In this document: positions 1 to 8,021 of the stretch, piece by piece | Layout: every line of letters begins with the position of its first letter | Position numbering within the stretch: position 1 is the first letter of the stretch | From: an uncultured Oscillospiraceae bacterium | Lineage (GTDB): Bacteria; Bacillota; Clostridia; Oscillospirales; Oscillospiraceae | Assembly: GCA_934565615.1 (NCBI GenBank) | Contig: CAKTIH010000026.1 | Coordinates: 1-19,997 of the forward strand | Length of the DNA: 19,997 bases | Direction of reading: 5' to 3' | The notes under the pieces: generated by a model | What the model was told of the DNA's origin: nothing | Databases searched by the model: none | Seen by the model: only the letters and a program-made list of their open reading frames with translations | Position numbers and translations under genes: made by a program

Positions 1-256
1 CCTTATCTGCCTTTGCCTGCGCGTATTCCTCCTGCGCAAGCTCGCGCATCTCGCTGTCGCCCATGAGTTCAAGCGCTTCCTGCATCCGGGAATCGGCCTT
101 TTGATACTCGGTATACGCATTCACAATGGGCTGAAGCTCACGCGCTTCACGCTCATATTTAGAATAGGCTGCCGGGTCAGAGTAGGTGGAAGGCTCCTCC
201 ATTCTGGCACAGAGCAGCTCATACTGCCGCTGAAGCTGTTTAATACTATCGAACAT
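1..256 (-). CDS. prfA: Peptide chain release factor 1, N-terminal part (cut by left edge)
   Basis: Release factor 1 recognises UAA and UAG stop codons and triggers peptide release on the ribosome. Only the first 85 codons are inside the window, read leftwards from the ATG at 256-254. The protein starts MFDSIKQLQRQYELL and is strongly helical and charged, as expected for the N-terminal domain. The segment DSEMRELAQEEYAQAK matches the conserved RF1 stretch seen in E. coli as DPEMREMAQDELREAK. The codon-recognition PxT motif and the GGQ catalytic loop lie beyond the edge. A GGAG ribosome binding site sits 8 bases upstream of the ATG. RF2 is less likely because no in-frame programmed frameshift region is seen at the start and the N-terminus is RF1-like. 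prmC usually follows prfA but would be outside the window. Confidence 0.88.
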   Translation of the reverse strand, partial: MFDSIKQLQRQYELLCARMEEPSTYSDPAAYSKYEREARELQPIVNAYTEYQKADSRMQEALELMGDSEMRELAQEEYAQAKADK

Positions 257-275
257 GTGTCACTCCGATAATTGG

Positions 276-316
276 ATTTTACAGATTATTTTACCACAGG
301 CAATGGATAAAGTAAA
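276..316 (-). promoter_or_regulatory. Candidate promoter(s) for prfA
   Basis: Two overlapping sigma-A-like pairs can be read leftwards. One is TTGCCT (303-298), 16 bp, TAAAAT (281-276). The other is TTTACT (316-311), 17 bp, TAAAAT (293-288). Each has an imperfect -35 with four of six matches, and I cannot choose between them. They lie in the T-rich tail of the liv terminator, so prfA may have its own start just after the upstream operon ends. Confidence 0.35.
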
Positions 317-354
317 TACGGACGGATATCCAAAGAGCGGATATCCGTCCGTAT
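304..354 (-). terminator. Rho-independent terminator of the liv operon
   Basis: A perfect 16-bp inverted repeat pairs 316-331 with 339-354 around a 7-nt loop. Read leftwards, it is followed by a T-rich stretch (TTTACTTTATCC). It lies 12 bp after the livF stop codon and separates the liv operon from prfA. Confidence 0.75.
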
Positions 355-366
355 AAAAGCTTTGTA

Positions 367-1077
367 TCAGCTGCCGAGGTAAGCCTTTCTGACCTGCTCG
401 TTCGCGAGCAGCTCCGCGCCGGTACCGGAGAGTGTGATGCTGCCGGTCTCAAGCACGTAGGCATCGTTCGCGGCCTTGAGCGCCATGTTCGCGTTCTGCT
501 CGATGAGAAGAACGGTTGTGCCGTTTTTGTTGATTTCTCTGATGATATCAAAGATCCCCCTGACGACCAGCGGAGCAAGACCAAGCGACGGCTCATCCAT
601 CATGATGACCTGCGGGTGGCTCATCAGCGCGCGGGCAACGGCAAGCATCTGCTGCTCGCCGCCGGAGAGCGTACCGGCCAGCTGCCAGCTGCGCTCCTTG
701 AGGCGCGGGAAGAGCGAATACACCCACTCGATATCGTCATCAAGACTGTCGCTGCGCAGGTACGCGCCTATCTTGATGTTCTCAAGAACGGACATATTAT
801 CGAACACGCGGCGGCCTTCGGGGACGAGAGTGATACCGGAGGCGACGATAGCGGAGGGATCCTTGCCGGTGATGTTCGCGCCGTTAAACTCAATGGAGCC
901 CGCGCTCGGCTTGACAAGCCCGGCGATTGCCTTGAGCGTTGTGGATTTACCGGCACCGTTTGCGCCGATCAGGGTGACGATCTCCCCGCGGGGAACATCA
1001 AAGGATATGCCCTTGACGGCTTCGATGCCGCCGTAGTTGACCTTAAGGTCCTTTACGCTGAGTATAACATCACTCAT
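367..1077 (-). CDS. livF: Branched-chain amino acid ABC transporter ATPase LivF
   Basis: One of the two cytoplasmic ATPases that power uptake of leucine, isoleucine and valine, or related substrates, through the LivHM pore. The protein is 236 aa, the usual LivF length. Walker A is GANGAGKST at 38-46, the signature LSGGEQQ is at 137-143, and Walker B VIMMDEPSLGLAP starts at 157. The switch position reads LIEQN, with Gln where many ABC ATPases have His, which is normal for LivF. The ATG overlaps the end of livG by 8 bp, so the two are probably translationally coupled. It is the last gene of the operon and is followed by a strong hairpin terminator. Substrate assignment rests on the family and on the complete five-gene liv arrangement. 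A urea or amide importer of the same family cannot be excluded from sequence alone. Confidence 0.95.
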   Translation of the reverse strand: MSDVILSVKDLKVNYGGIEAVKGISFDVPRGEIVTLIGANGAGKSTTLKAIAGLVKPSAGSIEFNGANITGKDPSAIVASGITLVPEGRRVFDNMSVLENIKIGAYLRSDSLDDDIEWVYSLFPRLKERSWQLAGTLSGGEQQMLAVARALMSHPQVIMMDEPSLGLAPLVVRGIFDIIREINKNGTTVLLIEQNANMALKAANDAYVLETGSITLSGTGAELLANEQVRKAYLGS

Positions 1078-1912
1078 CCTCGCTCACCCCCAAGTATGCG
1101 TCTATGACTTTGACATTGTTCTGTATCTCGGAGGGAACGCCTTCCGCGATAAGCTTACCGAAATCGAGGACATATATCCTGTCGCTGATGTTCATGACAA
1201 GATCCATGTGGTGCTCGACAAGGAACACGGAGAGATCATATTTTTTCCTGATCTCAACGATGAAGTCCGCAAGCTCAAGAGTTTCCTGCGGGTTCATGCC
1301 GGCAGCAGGCTCATCCAGCAGCAGCAGCTTCGGCTCGGTAGCAAGGGCGCGGGCGATCTCAAGGCGGCGCTGGATGCCATAGGGCAGGCTGCCGGCAACA
1401 TCGTCCTTATACTTATCGAGCCCCTGCTCCTCAAGCAGAGCCATAGTCTCCTCGCGCATGCGCTTTTCCTCGGCTCCGTTCAGGTGCAGGGCGGCGGAGA
1501 AGAAGTTCTGCTTTGCGCGCATGTGCTTTGCAATGATGACGTTCTCGAAAACGCTGAGCTTGGAGAACAGGCGGATATTCTGGAAGGTACGGGCAATGCC
1601 CTTCCCGGTTATCACATCGGGAGTGAGGGAGACGACCTTATCGTACATGCCCATGTTCTCACCGGCATAGATCTTTTTCATCTTGCCCTGCGGGTAGTTC
1701 TCAACGATAGTCTCGCCCATAAAGTCTATTTTGCCGTTGGTCGGCTCATAGACGCCGGTGACGCAGTTGAACGCGGTGGTCTTGCCCGCGCCGTTCGGGC
1801 CGATAAGGGCGATTATCTCACCCTTGTTGACATCGAGGTTCAGGTTATTGACGGCGACAACGCCGCCGAACTGCATGGTTATATTTTCAATATGCAGAAC
1901 GTTTTCAGCCAT
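1070..1912 (-). CDS. livG: Branched-chain amino acid ABC transporter ATPase LivG
   Basis: Partner ATPase to LivF, 280 aa. Walker A GPNGAGKTT is at 38-46, the Q-loop is TFQNIRLF around 109-116, the signature is the LivG-type LPYGIQRR at 176-183, Walker B LLLLDEPAAGMNP begins at 196, and the switch histidine is in VEHHMD at 232-237. An insertion of about 25 residues between Walker A and the Q-loop (roughly 72-100) is characteristic of LivG rather than LivF. The start codon overlaps the 3' end of livM by 8 bp and its stop overlaps livF by 8 bp, so livM, livG and livF form a tightly coupled chain. The closing residues are acidic (SEDE). Confidence 0.95.
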   Translation of the reverse strand: MAENVLHIENITMQFGGVVAVNNLNLDVNKGEIIALIGPNGAGKTTAFNCVTGVYEPTNGKIDFMGETIVENYPQGKMKKIYAGENMGMYDKVVSLTPDVITGKGIARTFQNIRLFSKLSVFENVIIAKHMRAKQNFFSAALHLNGAEEKRMREETMALLEEQGLDKYKDDVAGSLPYGIQRRLEIARALATEPKLLLLDEPAAGMNPQETLELADFIVEIRKKYDLSVFLVEHHMDLVMNISDRIYVLDFGKLIAEGVPSEIQNNVKVIDAYLGVSEDE

Positions 1913-2987
1913 TGTCCTGTACCGCCTTTCCCTTGTTCTTTTTGAAGATGCGCTTGAAGAAATTGATTATTCCCTGCCACGAAAATTCCTTCGTGCCCAT
2001 GATGCCCTGACGGTAGAACAGGACGACGAGCATGATAACGACGGAGAAAACGACCATGCGGAAGCCGCCGCGCATGAACGGGATGTTCACGCCGAGGTAG
2101 GTCTGAGAGTCGTCAAGGAAGCGCAGCCACCACTCCGAAGCCGCAATATACAGGAAGCTGCCGATTATCGAGCCCGTGACAGAGCCGATGCCGCCGATGA
2201 CGACGATGAGCAGTATCTCGTAAGTCATGGCTGAGGTGAACGACCTCGCCTGAACGCTGGCCTGGAACATCGCAAGCAGCGCGCCGCCGATACCGGCAAA
2301 GAAGGAGCTGGTAAGGAAGGCCTGCATCTTGGTCTTGGCGAGGTTGATGCCCATCGCTTCGGCTGCGATCTCATCCTCACGGATGGCCTTGAAGGCGCGG
2401 CCGTAAGAGGAGTTGATGAGCAGAACGATGAGGAAGATGCAGAACGCGGAAATGATGACGGGAGTAAGGATGCTGTCAAACTTCGGGAACTTTTTGAGAA
2501 TGTTTGAGGCGTTGGTCACAGGGCCGAGGACATCCCACTGGATAAGTGCGCGGAGAATTTCAGCAAAGCCGAGAGTTGCAATGGCAAGATAGTCGCTCTT
2601 AAGGCGCAGGCAGGGCTTACCGACGAGCCACGCGAACACGACAGCGACAAGCCCCGCGGCAATGATGCCGATGACAGGCGGCAGGCAGACATTGACAACG
2701 CCGCCGTTAAAGTACTGGTAAACACTTGCGTGCTGCTCAAGGGGGATGGTGAGGATAGCATAGGTATAAGCGCCGAGCATCATGAAGCCCGCCTGACCGA
2801 GAGAGAACAGGCCGGTAAAGCCATTGAGCAGGTTCAGGGAGACGGCAAGCAGAGCATAGATTGACGCCTTCTGGATAACGGAAGCGAGCATGGAATAGTG
2901 CTGCTCTTTATCAATATAGATAAGCAGCGCAACGATTACCGCCGCAAATACGACTGAAAGTATAATATCTCTTTTCTTATTGGTCAT
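1905..2987 (-). CDS. livM: Branched-chain amino acid ABC transporter permease LivM
   Basis: Second membrane subunit of the Liv importer, 360 aa from the chosen start. Several hydrophobic segments are visible. The LivM hallmark LNGFTGLFSLGQAGFMMLGAY lies near 53-73, and the cytoplasmic coupling loop that contacts the ATPases (AIREDEIAAEAMGINLAKTK) is near 201-220. I chose the ATG at 2987-2985 (MTNKKRDII) because it gives a conventional short basic N-terminus four bases after the livH stop, with GGAG about 13 bases upstream. An in-frame ATG at 3008 would add seven residues and overlap livH, and it is a possible alternative. The C-terminus is lysine-rich. Confidence 0.93.
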   Translation of the reverse strand: MTNKKRDIILSVVFAAVIVALLIYIDKEQHYSMLASVIQKASIYALLAVSLNLLNGFTGLFSLGQAGFMMLGAYTYAILTIPLEQHASVYQYFNGGVVNVCLPPVIGIIAAGLVAVVFAWLVGKPCLRLKSDYLAIATLGFAEILRALIQWDVLGPVTNASNILKKFPKFDSILTPVIISAFCIFLIVLLINSSYGRAFKAIREDEIAAEAMGINLAKTKMQAFLTSSFFAGIGGALLAMFQASVQARSFTSAMTYEILLIVVIGGIGSVTGSIIGSFLYIAASEWWLRFLDDSQTYLGVNIPFMRGGFRMVVFSVVIMLVVLFYRQGIMGTKEFSWQGIINFFKRIFKKNKGKAVQDNG

Positions 2988-2991
2988 GATC

Positions 2992-3879
2992 TCACACTTT
3001 CTCCGCAAGCTTCTCGCCGAACATTCCGTTGGGTTTGAACAGCAGCACCAGAATCAGCAGAGCAAAGGTGAAGGCGTTGCTGAAAATAGCGATAGCGTCA
3101 TTCGCCTTTATCAGAGATTCGCAGATACCGATTATATATGCGCCGAGGACAGCGCCGGGGATCGAGCCGATGCCGCCGAAGACCGCGGCAACGAAGGCTT
3201 TGAGTCCGGGCATGGCGCCGATGGTCGGGCTGACCTGACCGTAATTGCTGAAGTAAAGAATGGAGCCGACACCGGCAAGGAAGGAGCCGATGATGAAGGT
3301 CACGGAAATGATATTATTGACCTTGATGCCCATGAGACGGGCAGTATCAAAGTCGCGTGACACGGCGCGCATGGCCATGCCGGTCTTGGTATGGTTGATG
3401 AAGAGCACGAGCGCGATGACGAGCAGGACGGTCAGCAGCGGGGTGACGACCGTGATGATCTTTATCTTGAGCGCGCCGAGCATGAAGGTGCCCTTCAGGA
3501 AGGGTATCTCTGGATAGGGTCTTGCAAGGCCGCCGGTTATGTAGGTCGCAAGGTTCTGCAGCAGGTATGACACGCCGATGGCCGATATCATGACCGACAT
3601 ACGCGGAGCGCTGCGCAGGGGCTTATACGCCGCGCGCTCAATGAGCAGACCGAGCGCCACCGTCATAATGAGCACGATGGGGATAGCGACTGCCATAGGC
3701 ATTGAGGCGCTGATATAAACCATGAAAAAGCCGGCCATCATAAAGATATCGCCATGGGCAAAGTTGATAAGGCGAAGGATGCCGTAGACCATGGTGTAGC
3801 CGATGGCAATCAACGCGTAAAGGCTGCCGACCGTAATGCCGGACAGCAGCAGATCTATGTAATATGTGGCAGTGTGCAT
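2992..3879 (-). CDS. livH: Branched-chain amino acid ABC transporter permease LivH
   Basis: First membrane subunit of the Liv importer, 295 aa and highly hydrophobic. The LivH hallmark GYTMVYGILRLINFAHGDIF is at about 28-47. The coupling loop with SRDFDTARLMGIKVN is in the middle of the protein. The start is the ATG at 3879-3877 (MHTATYYIDLLLSG). A full AGGAGG lies 7 bases upstream of it, and this would fall inside the coding region if the in-frame ATG at 3897 were used, so that longer form is rejected. A 111-bp gap with a GC-rich hairpin separates livH from livK, the binding-protein gene upstream. Confidence 0.94.
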   Translation of the reverse strand: MHTATYYIDLLLSGITVGSLYALIAIGYTMVYGILRLINFAHGDIFMMAGFFMVYISASMPMAVAIPIVLIMTVALGLLIERAAYKPLRSAPRMSVMISAIGVSYLLQNLATYITGGLARPYPEIPFLKGTFMLGALKIKIITVVTPLLTVLLVIALVLFINHTKTGMAMRAVSRDFDTARLMGIKVNNIISVTFIIGSFLAGVGSILYFSNYGQVSPTIGAMPGLKAFVAAVFGGIGSIPGAVLGAYIIGICESLIKANDAIAIFSNAFTFALLILVLLFKPNGMFGEKLAEKV

Positions 3880-3924
3880 ATTACAGCCTCCTAACAATTC
3901 TATATCTGCAATAAAAACGGAACG

Positions 3925-3951
3925 TTTCCCCGGCGAAATTCGCCGGGGAAA
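3925..3951 (-). terminator. Intercistronic hairpin between livK and livH (leaky terminator or mRNA-processing stem)
   Basis: The arms 3925-3935 (TTTCCCCGGCG) and 3941-3951 are perfectly complementary, closing a 5-nt loop, and the pairing can extend two pairs inward. Leftwards it is followed by a short T-rich stretch (TTCCGTTTTTATT) after two non-T bases. In importer operons such stems often let the binding-protein gene be expressed above the membrane genes. That role is inferred here from position only. Confidence 0.5.
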
Positions 3952-3990
3952 TCGCTTCGGTTTGCATTAGTAAAAGCGATGGATCAACTA

Positions 3991-5190
3991 TCAGCCGGTG
4001 TAAGCATCGGAGAATACTATCTTACCGTCCTGGAAGGTCTTGATAGCAACATAGTTCTTGATGGCGTCGCCGTTCTCATCGAACTTCAGGTCGCCGGTGA
4101 CAAGGCCCTTGACATCGAGGCTTGCGAGAGCGTCGCGGATGGCTTCACCGTCGGTGCTCTGTGCGGCGAGGATGGCGTTGTATGCCGCCATGTAAGCGTC
4201 GTATCCGCAGGGGGTGACAGAGGAGATAGCGTCGGCAGTGCCGCCGTTGTTCTCGGTTCTGGTAGCGTCGGCTGCAATCCACTCAAGGATGCCCTTGTTG
4301 AACTCAACGCCGGCTTCGTTGCTCGTATCGGTCGCATCGAAGAATGCGGAGAAGAAAACGCCGTTTGCGTTTTCGCCAGCGCGCTCGGCAATGGAGATAT
4401 CGTCCCAAGTATCGCCGGCCATGATCTGGCACTCAACACCGGCTTCACGAGCCTGGTTGATGATCAGAGGAGCGGTCTCGATGGAGACAGGAGCGAAGAT
4501 GCCGTCATAGTCCTTCGACTTGATGTTTGCCATGATGGTGGAGAAGTCGGTCTCATCCTTCTGGAAGGTGACGGTATCGCAGGAAGCGCCGCCCTTGACC
4601 ATTGCCTCGGAGAAGTAGTTGCCGAAGCCTGCGGAGTAGTCATCGCCGGCTTCAACTATAACGACGCAGTTCTTGCAGCCCTGCTTGAGAGCGTAGCTTG
4701 CCATAACGGCGCCCTGGAACGGGTCAATGTAGCAGACACGGAAGTAATAATCATTGCCGGCAGTGACCTGGGGGTTAGTGCAGGAAGTGCCGATCGCAGG
4801 GATCTTAGCCTCGGCGAACAGGTCGCCGGCAGCTATTGCGCAGCCGGAGCCGTAAGTACCGACAACAACGGAAACATCGTTGCTTATGAGAAGCTGAGCC
4901 GCGGAGGGAGCCTTTTCGGCAGCGGATGCGTTATCCGCGTAGACGAGCTCTATATTATAAGTCTCGCCGTTTATGTCAATAGTAGGATTGAGATAGTGGG
5001 CATACTCGATACCGAGAATTTCCTTCTTGCCGCCGGCGGCGTTCTGACCGCTGGTAGGCTCGAAGACGCCTATCTTGACGACCTTCTCATCACTGGAAGC
5101 TGCCTGGCTGCTGCCGCTGTCGCTGCTGCCGCAGGCGCACAGCGCAAACACCATAACGAGTGCCAGAACAAGTGCAATAACCTTTTTCAT
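3991..5190 (-). CDS. livK: Branched-chain amino acid ABC transporter substrate-binding lipoprotein LivK
   Basis: Extracellular receptor that captures the substrate and delivers it to LivHM, 399 aa. The N-terminus is a lipoprotein signal: basic MKK, a hydrophobic stretch, then the lipobox LCAC with Cys20 as the lipid-attached residue. A Ser/Gly-rich linker follows. From about residue 38 the protein is a type I periplasmic-binding fold (Leu/Ile/Val-binding family), with KIGVFEPTSG at the start of the first lobe and the typical VVGTYGSGCAIAAG segment in the first third. The start has AGGAGG 7 bases upstream. It is the promoter-proximal gene of the liv operon. The ligand could be Leu/Ile/Val or another amino acid, since this family also binds aliphatic amides and urea. 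Confidence 0.93.
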   Translation of the reverse strand: MKKVIALVLALVMVFALCACGSSDSGSSQAASSDEKVVKIGVFEPTSGQNAAGGKKEILGIEYAHYLNPTIDINGETYNIELVYADNASAAEKAPSAAQLLISNDVSVVVGTYGSGCAIAAGDLFAEAKIPAIGTSCTNPQVTAGNDYYFRVCYIDPFQGAVMASYALKQGCKNCVVIVEAGDDYSAGFGNYFSEAMVKGGASCDTVTFQKDETDFSTIMANIKSKDYDGIFAPVSIETAPLIINQAREAGVECQIMAGDTWDDISIAERAGENANGVFFSAFFDATDTSNEAGVEFNKGILEWIAADATRTENNGGTADAISSVTPCGYDAYMAAYNAILAAQSTDGEAIRDALASLDVKGLVTGDLKFDENGDAIKNYVAIKTFQDGKIVFSDAYTG

Positions 5191-5270
5191 TTTGGTTCCT
5201 CCTATAAATTACTATGTTGCCGAAACTGTCTCTATCTCACGGACAGATGTGTTTCAGTAACGATATGATG

Positions 5271-5299
5271 ATTATGCACTATGACGAGTTAAATTGCAA
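5271..5299 (-). promoter_or_regulatory. Predicted sigma-A promoter of the liv operon
   Basis: Read leftwards: -35 TTGCAA (5299-5294), 17-bp spacer, -10 CATAAT (5276-5271). The expected start near 5264 gives a leader of about 74 nt before livK. The surrounding sequence is AT-rich compared with the genes. No T-box or other known riboswitch motif was recognised in the leader. Confidence 0.6.
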
Positions 5300-5350
5300 T
5301 AAACTTAAATTACTAAATTGCTTTCCCGGCCAAAACACATTTTATGGAAA

Positions 5351-6547
5351 TTACACAATAACAGGCCCGGTTCGCCAGTCCTGGCCGCATTTTTTGTCAC
5401 TATTTGTAACGTTTTGAAGGGTATAGACGTCATGTGCCGATGCGCCGAGCGCGAACACTTTGGCTGCACCGTCGTCCAAACGGCGGACAGCGGCGGGCTT
5501 CGTAAGCACCGGGACTGCTGACTTTCCGTCGATCTCACGCAGATACGCGCAGCCCGCAGAGTCGGCGGCAAGCACTCTTGCATACGGCGGGAGCGTCTTT
5601 GTATATTCTGCACTAACGCTGAGCGCGGCGCACAGCAGCATGCGGCGCATACGCGCAAGCGGATAGCGCTTTGTCCTTGCCGCTTGTGCAATGTCCTCAA
5701 GCGTGCTCTCCTCTCTGACGGCCTTCCACAGCCGCGCGCCCGAGCCGTCGCCGCCGTCGGGCAGGCTTTCATACACGTCCCTATCGAGCATGCGCAGCCG
5801 GGAAAGCAGCGCCGTCTCGAGCACCGCCTTGTTCCGCCCGCGCCCAGCCTCACGCTCACGCCGGTACACAGCTATCGCCGCTTCCGGAATGTATTCCGAA
5901 ATATCCGCGCCTGTCTCCATCAGTCCCCTAAGCTCCGACGCGGACTTGGGGCCTTGCTCCCCCGCTTTATCGTGCCCGCTGCCGATACGCTTTACCGTGA
6001 TGGGGGTAATGGGATAGGCATTTTTATAGGTGGCCTTGAGGTATTCGACGGCGAGGATGTTATTCGGCTGCGAGAGAAGAGCGCCGCACTCCCCCAGCTT
6101 TTCCGTAAGCACCCGCTCGCGCGCCATAGCATAGGACAGCTCCGGCGAGCGCTGAAGCAAGGCGGTAATTTCACACTGAGTGTCCGGATCGAGTATTTCC
6201 CGGGCAAGCGTTTGAAGAGTCTCCACGTCTCCTCTCTCACTGCCGAAGCTCAGATGCGTACAGCCGACGGCAGCGAGCAGCGAGACCGCCCCCTCGGCAA
6301 AGCCCTCCGCGGAACTGAGGCACCACGGCAGCGGAAGCTCAAGCACAAGATCGGCACCCGCGCGGCAGGCGGCTTCGGCGCGGGCAAACTTGGAAAACAC
6401 CGCTGCTTCCCCGCGCTGGGCAAAGTCTCCGGACATCACGCACACCGTCAGCGTGTCCTCACCGAGGGCGCGGCGGGTCTCGGCAAGCTGGTGCAAGTGC
6501 CCGCTGTGGAAGGGGTTATATTCGCATACGATACCGGCTATATCCAT
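5351..6547 (-). CDS. tmcAL: tRNA(Met) cytidine acetate ligase TmcAL (YlbM family)
   Basis: TmcAL forms N4-acetylcytidine at the wobble position C34 of elongator tRNA-Met, using ATP and free acetate through an acetyl-adenylate, which helps the tRNA read AUG accurately. The protein is 398 aa, normal for the family. The nucleotidyltransferase motif GIVCEYNPFHSGH is at 5-17, with the HxGH histidines His14 and His17, followed by VMSGDFAQRGE (37-47) and LLSQPNNILAVEYLKA in the middle. The C-terminal half is helical and arginine-rich, suiting tRNA binding. GGAG lies 8 bases before the ATG. No terminator was recognised after the stop, which is 52 bp upstream of the predicted livK promoter, so some read-through into liv is possible. 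The gene is divergent from ackA, which also acts on acetate. Confidence 0.9.
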   Translation of the reverse strand: MDIAGIVCEYNPFHSGHLHQLAETRRALGEDTLTVCVMSGDFAQRGEAAVFSKFARAEAACRAGADLVLELPLPWCLSSAEGFAEGAVSLLAAVGCTHLSFGSERGDVETLQTLAREILDPDTQCEITALLQRSPELSYAMARERVLTEKLGECGALLSQPNNILAVEYLKATYKNAYPITPITVKRIGSGHDKAGEQGPKSASELRGLMETGADISEYIPEAAIAVYRREREAGRGRNKAVLETALLSRLRMLDRDVYESLPDGGDGSGARLWKAVREESTLEDIAQAARTKRYPLARMRRMLLCAALSVSAEYTKTLPPYARVLAADSAGCAYLREIDGKSAVPVLTKPAAVRRLDDGAAKVFALGASAHDVYTLQNVTNSDKKCGQDWRTGPVIV

Positions 6548-6572
6548 CTTAAAGTCTCCGAATAAAAAAATC

Positions 6573-6600
6573 TTGATTTTTCACGCAAATGTATTAAAAT
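6573..6600 (+). promoter_or_regulatory. Candidate promoter for ackA
   Basis: TTGATT (6573-6578), 16-bp spacer, TAAAAT (6595-6600), with an expected start near 6607 and a leader of about 54 nt. It lies in an AT-rich gap where several weak matches are possible. The predicted start coincides with that of the opposing tmcAL promoter. Confidence 0.42.
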
Positions 6601-6613
6601 AAATGATGTTACT

Positions 6614-6642
6614 ATTTTATCTAATTCAGGCAGGATTTACAA
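6614..6642 (-). promoter_or_regulatory. Candidate promoter for tmcAL
   Basis: Read leftwards: TTGTAA (6642-6637), 17-bp spacer, TAAAAT (6619-6614). The predicted start is near 6607, about 60 nt before the tmcAL ATG. It faces the ackA promoter candidate, so the two transcripts would be mutually opposed at their starts if both are real. Confidence 0.45.
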
Positions 6643-6660
6643 TAGAAAGGAAAATAAATA

Positions 6661-7863
6661 ATGAAGATCCTTGTTATCAATGCCGGCAGCTCCTCTCTCA
6701 AGTATCAGTTGATCGACATGGAGACCGAAAAGGTCATGGCCAAGGGCCTGTGCGAGCGCATCGGCATTGACGGTCATCTCAAGCACACCCCGCTGGTCGG
6801 CGACAAGAAGGTTTTTGAAGCGGATATCCCCATGCCCACGCATGCCGAGGCTATCGCCGCATCTATCGACAAGCTCGTAAGCCCCGAGTACGGCGTTATC
6901 TCCTCCATGAGTGAGATAGACGCTGTCGGCCACCGTGTGCTCCATGGCGGCGAGAAGTTCTCCCAGCCCGTTCTCATTAACGGACCGGTCATGGACGCTA
7001 TCGAAGAGTGCATCCCGTTCGGGCCGCTGCACAACCCCGCGAACCTCACCGGCATCAAGGCCTGCCAGGCAGTCATGGGCGATGTGCCGATGGTCGCAGT
7101 GTTCGACACCGCTTTCCATCAGACCATGCCGGGCAAGGCATATATGTACGCCGTGCCTTATGAATACTATAAGAATGACAGCGTCCGCCGCTACGGCTTC
7201 CACGGCACCTCCCACCGCTATGTCTCCGGTCACTGCGCCGAGGTCATGGGCAGACCTGCTGAGGAGCTGAAGCTTATATCCTGCCACCTCGGCAACGGCT
7301 CCTCCATCTGCGCGATCGACGGCGGCAAGTGCGTCGATACTTCCATGGGCTTTACGCCTCTGGTTGGCCTGCCGATGGGCACCCGCTGCGGCGACCTTGA
7401 TCCGGGCGCAATGCAGTTTATAATGAATAAGCACAACATCGGCATCGACGATATGCTGACTATCCTCAACAAGAAGTCCGGCGTGCTCGGTATCTCCGGC
7501 GTGTCCTCCGACTTCCGCGATCTGGACAAGGCCGCAGAAGAGGGCAACGAGAGAGCACAGCTCGCGCTCGATATGTTCCATTACTGGGTCGCGAAGGTCG
7601 TCGGCTCCTACGTTGCGGCGATGAACGGCGTTGACGCCATCATCTTCACCGCCGGTGTCGGTGAGAACTCCTCCTACACCAGAGCCGCTATCTGCGAATA
7701 CTTCGGCTATCTCGGCGTGAAGATCGACGCCGAGGCAAACGCGAAGCGCGGTCAGGACATCATGATCTCCACTCCCGACTCCAAGGTCAAGGTCTACGTC
7801 CTCCCGACGAACGAGGAGCTTGTCATCGCAAGAGACACCAAGGCTATTGTCGACGCGCTCTGA
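6661..7863 (+). CDS. ackA: Acetate kinase
   Basis: Cytoplasmic kinase interconverting acetyl phosphate + ADP and acetate + ATP, the ATP-yielding last step of acetate fermentation. The protein is 400 aa, exactly the typical length. Hallmarks are NAGSSSLKYQL at 7-17, HRVLHGGE at 91-98, FDTAFHQTMP at 148-157, RYGFHGTSHRYV at 177-188, CHLGNGSSI at 208-216 and FTAGVGENS at 329-337. The residues matching the known active site (Asn7, Arg92, His124, Asp149, His181, Arg242, Glu385) are all present, each one position or less from the Methanosarcina numbering. AAAGGA precedes the ATG by 9 bases. pta, usually adjacent and supplying acetyl phosphate, is not in this window, nor are the DUF177/rpmF genes often seen nearby in Firmicutes. 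A strong terminator follows, so ackA is probably transcribed alone. Confidence 0.98.
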   Translation: MKILVINAGSSSLKYQLIDMETEKVMAKGLCERIGIDGHLKHTPLVGDKKVFEADIPMPTHAEAIAASIDKLVSPEYGVISSMSEIDAVGHRVLHGGEKFSQPVLINGPVMDAIEECIPFGPLHNPANLTGIKACQAVMGDVPMVAVFDTAFHQTMPGKAYMYAVPYEYYKNDSVRRYGFHGTSHRYVSGHCAEVMGRPAEELKLISCHLGNGSSICAIDGGKCVDTSMGFTPLVGLPMGTRCGDLDPGAMQFIMNKHNIGIDDMLTILNKKSGVLGISGVSSDFRDLDKAAEEGNERAQLALDMFHYWVAKVVGSYVAAMNGVDAIIFTAGVGENSSYTRAAICEYFGYLGVKIDAEANAKRGQDIMISTPDSKVKVYVLPTNEELVIARDTKAIVDAL

Positions 7864-7887
7864 TTATAACGATACCATACATCTTTA

Positions 7888-7920
7888 GGCGGCTGCATCA
7901 TGCAGCCGCCTTTTCATTTT
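7888..7920 (+). terminator. Rho-independent terminator of ackA
   Basis: A 10-bp perfect stem (GGCGGCTGCA with TGCAGCCGCC) with a 3-nt loop, followed by TTTTCATTTT. It lies 24 bp after the ackA stop. Confidence 0.88.
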
Positions 7921-7954
7921 ACATGGTCTGCCGGGCGATGGCATTATCACCAAG

Positions 7955-7978
7955 TGGAAGCTGCCGCGCAGGCTTCCA
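7955..7978. other. Hairpin of unknown role in the ackA-larA gap
   Basis: TGGAAGC-TGC and GCA-G-GCTTCCA can pair around a CGC loop with one bulged G. No T-run follows on either strand and no open reading frame covers it. It stands between the ackA terminator and the next promoter and may be a chance structure. Confidence 0.3.
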
Positions 7979-8021
7979 GCAATCATTGTAGCCAAAATTA
8001 GAATTTCATGAATATTTACTA

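Noticed and set aside
1037..1945. A 302-codon open frame on the plus strand
   Set aside because: It is antisense to livG and its flanks, and shows no domain or ribosome site.
5191..5264. A riboswitch or T-box in the livK leader
   Set aside because: Only about 74 nt long, with no T-box GGTGG core and no recognised aptamer. Only weak competing stems are visible.
3979..5268. A 429-codon open frame on the plus strand
   Set aside because: It is a mirror of livK with no recognisable domain. The minus-strand LivK has a signal peptide, lipobox and AGGAGG.
6637..7581. A 314-codon open frame on the minus strand
   Set aside because: It is antisense to ackA, which is complete and has all its active-site residues.
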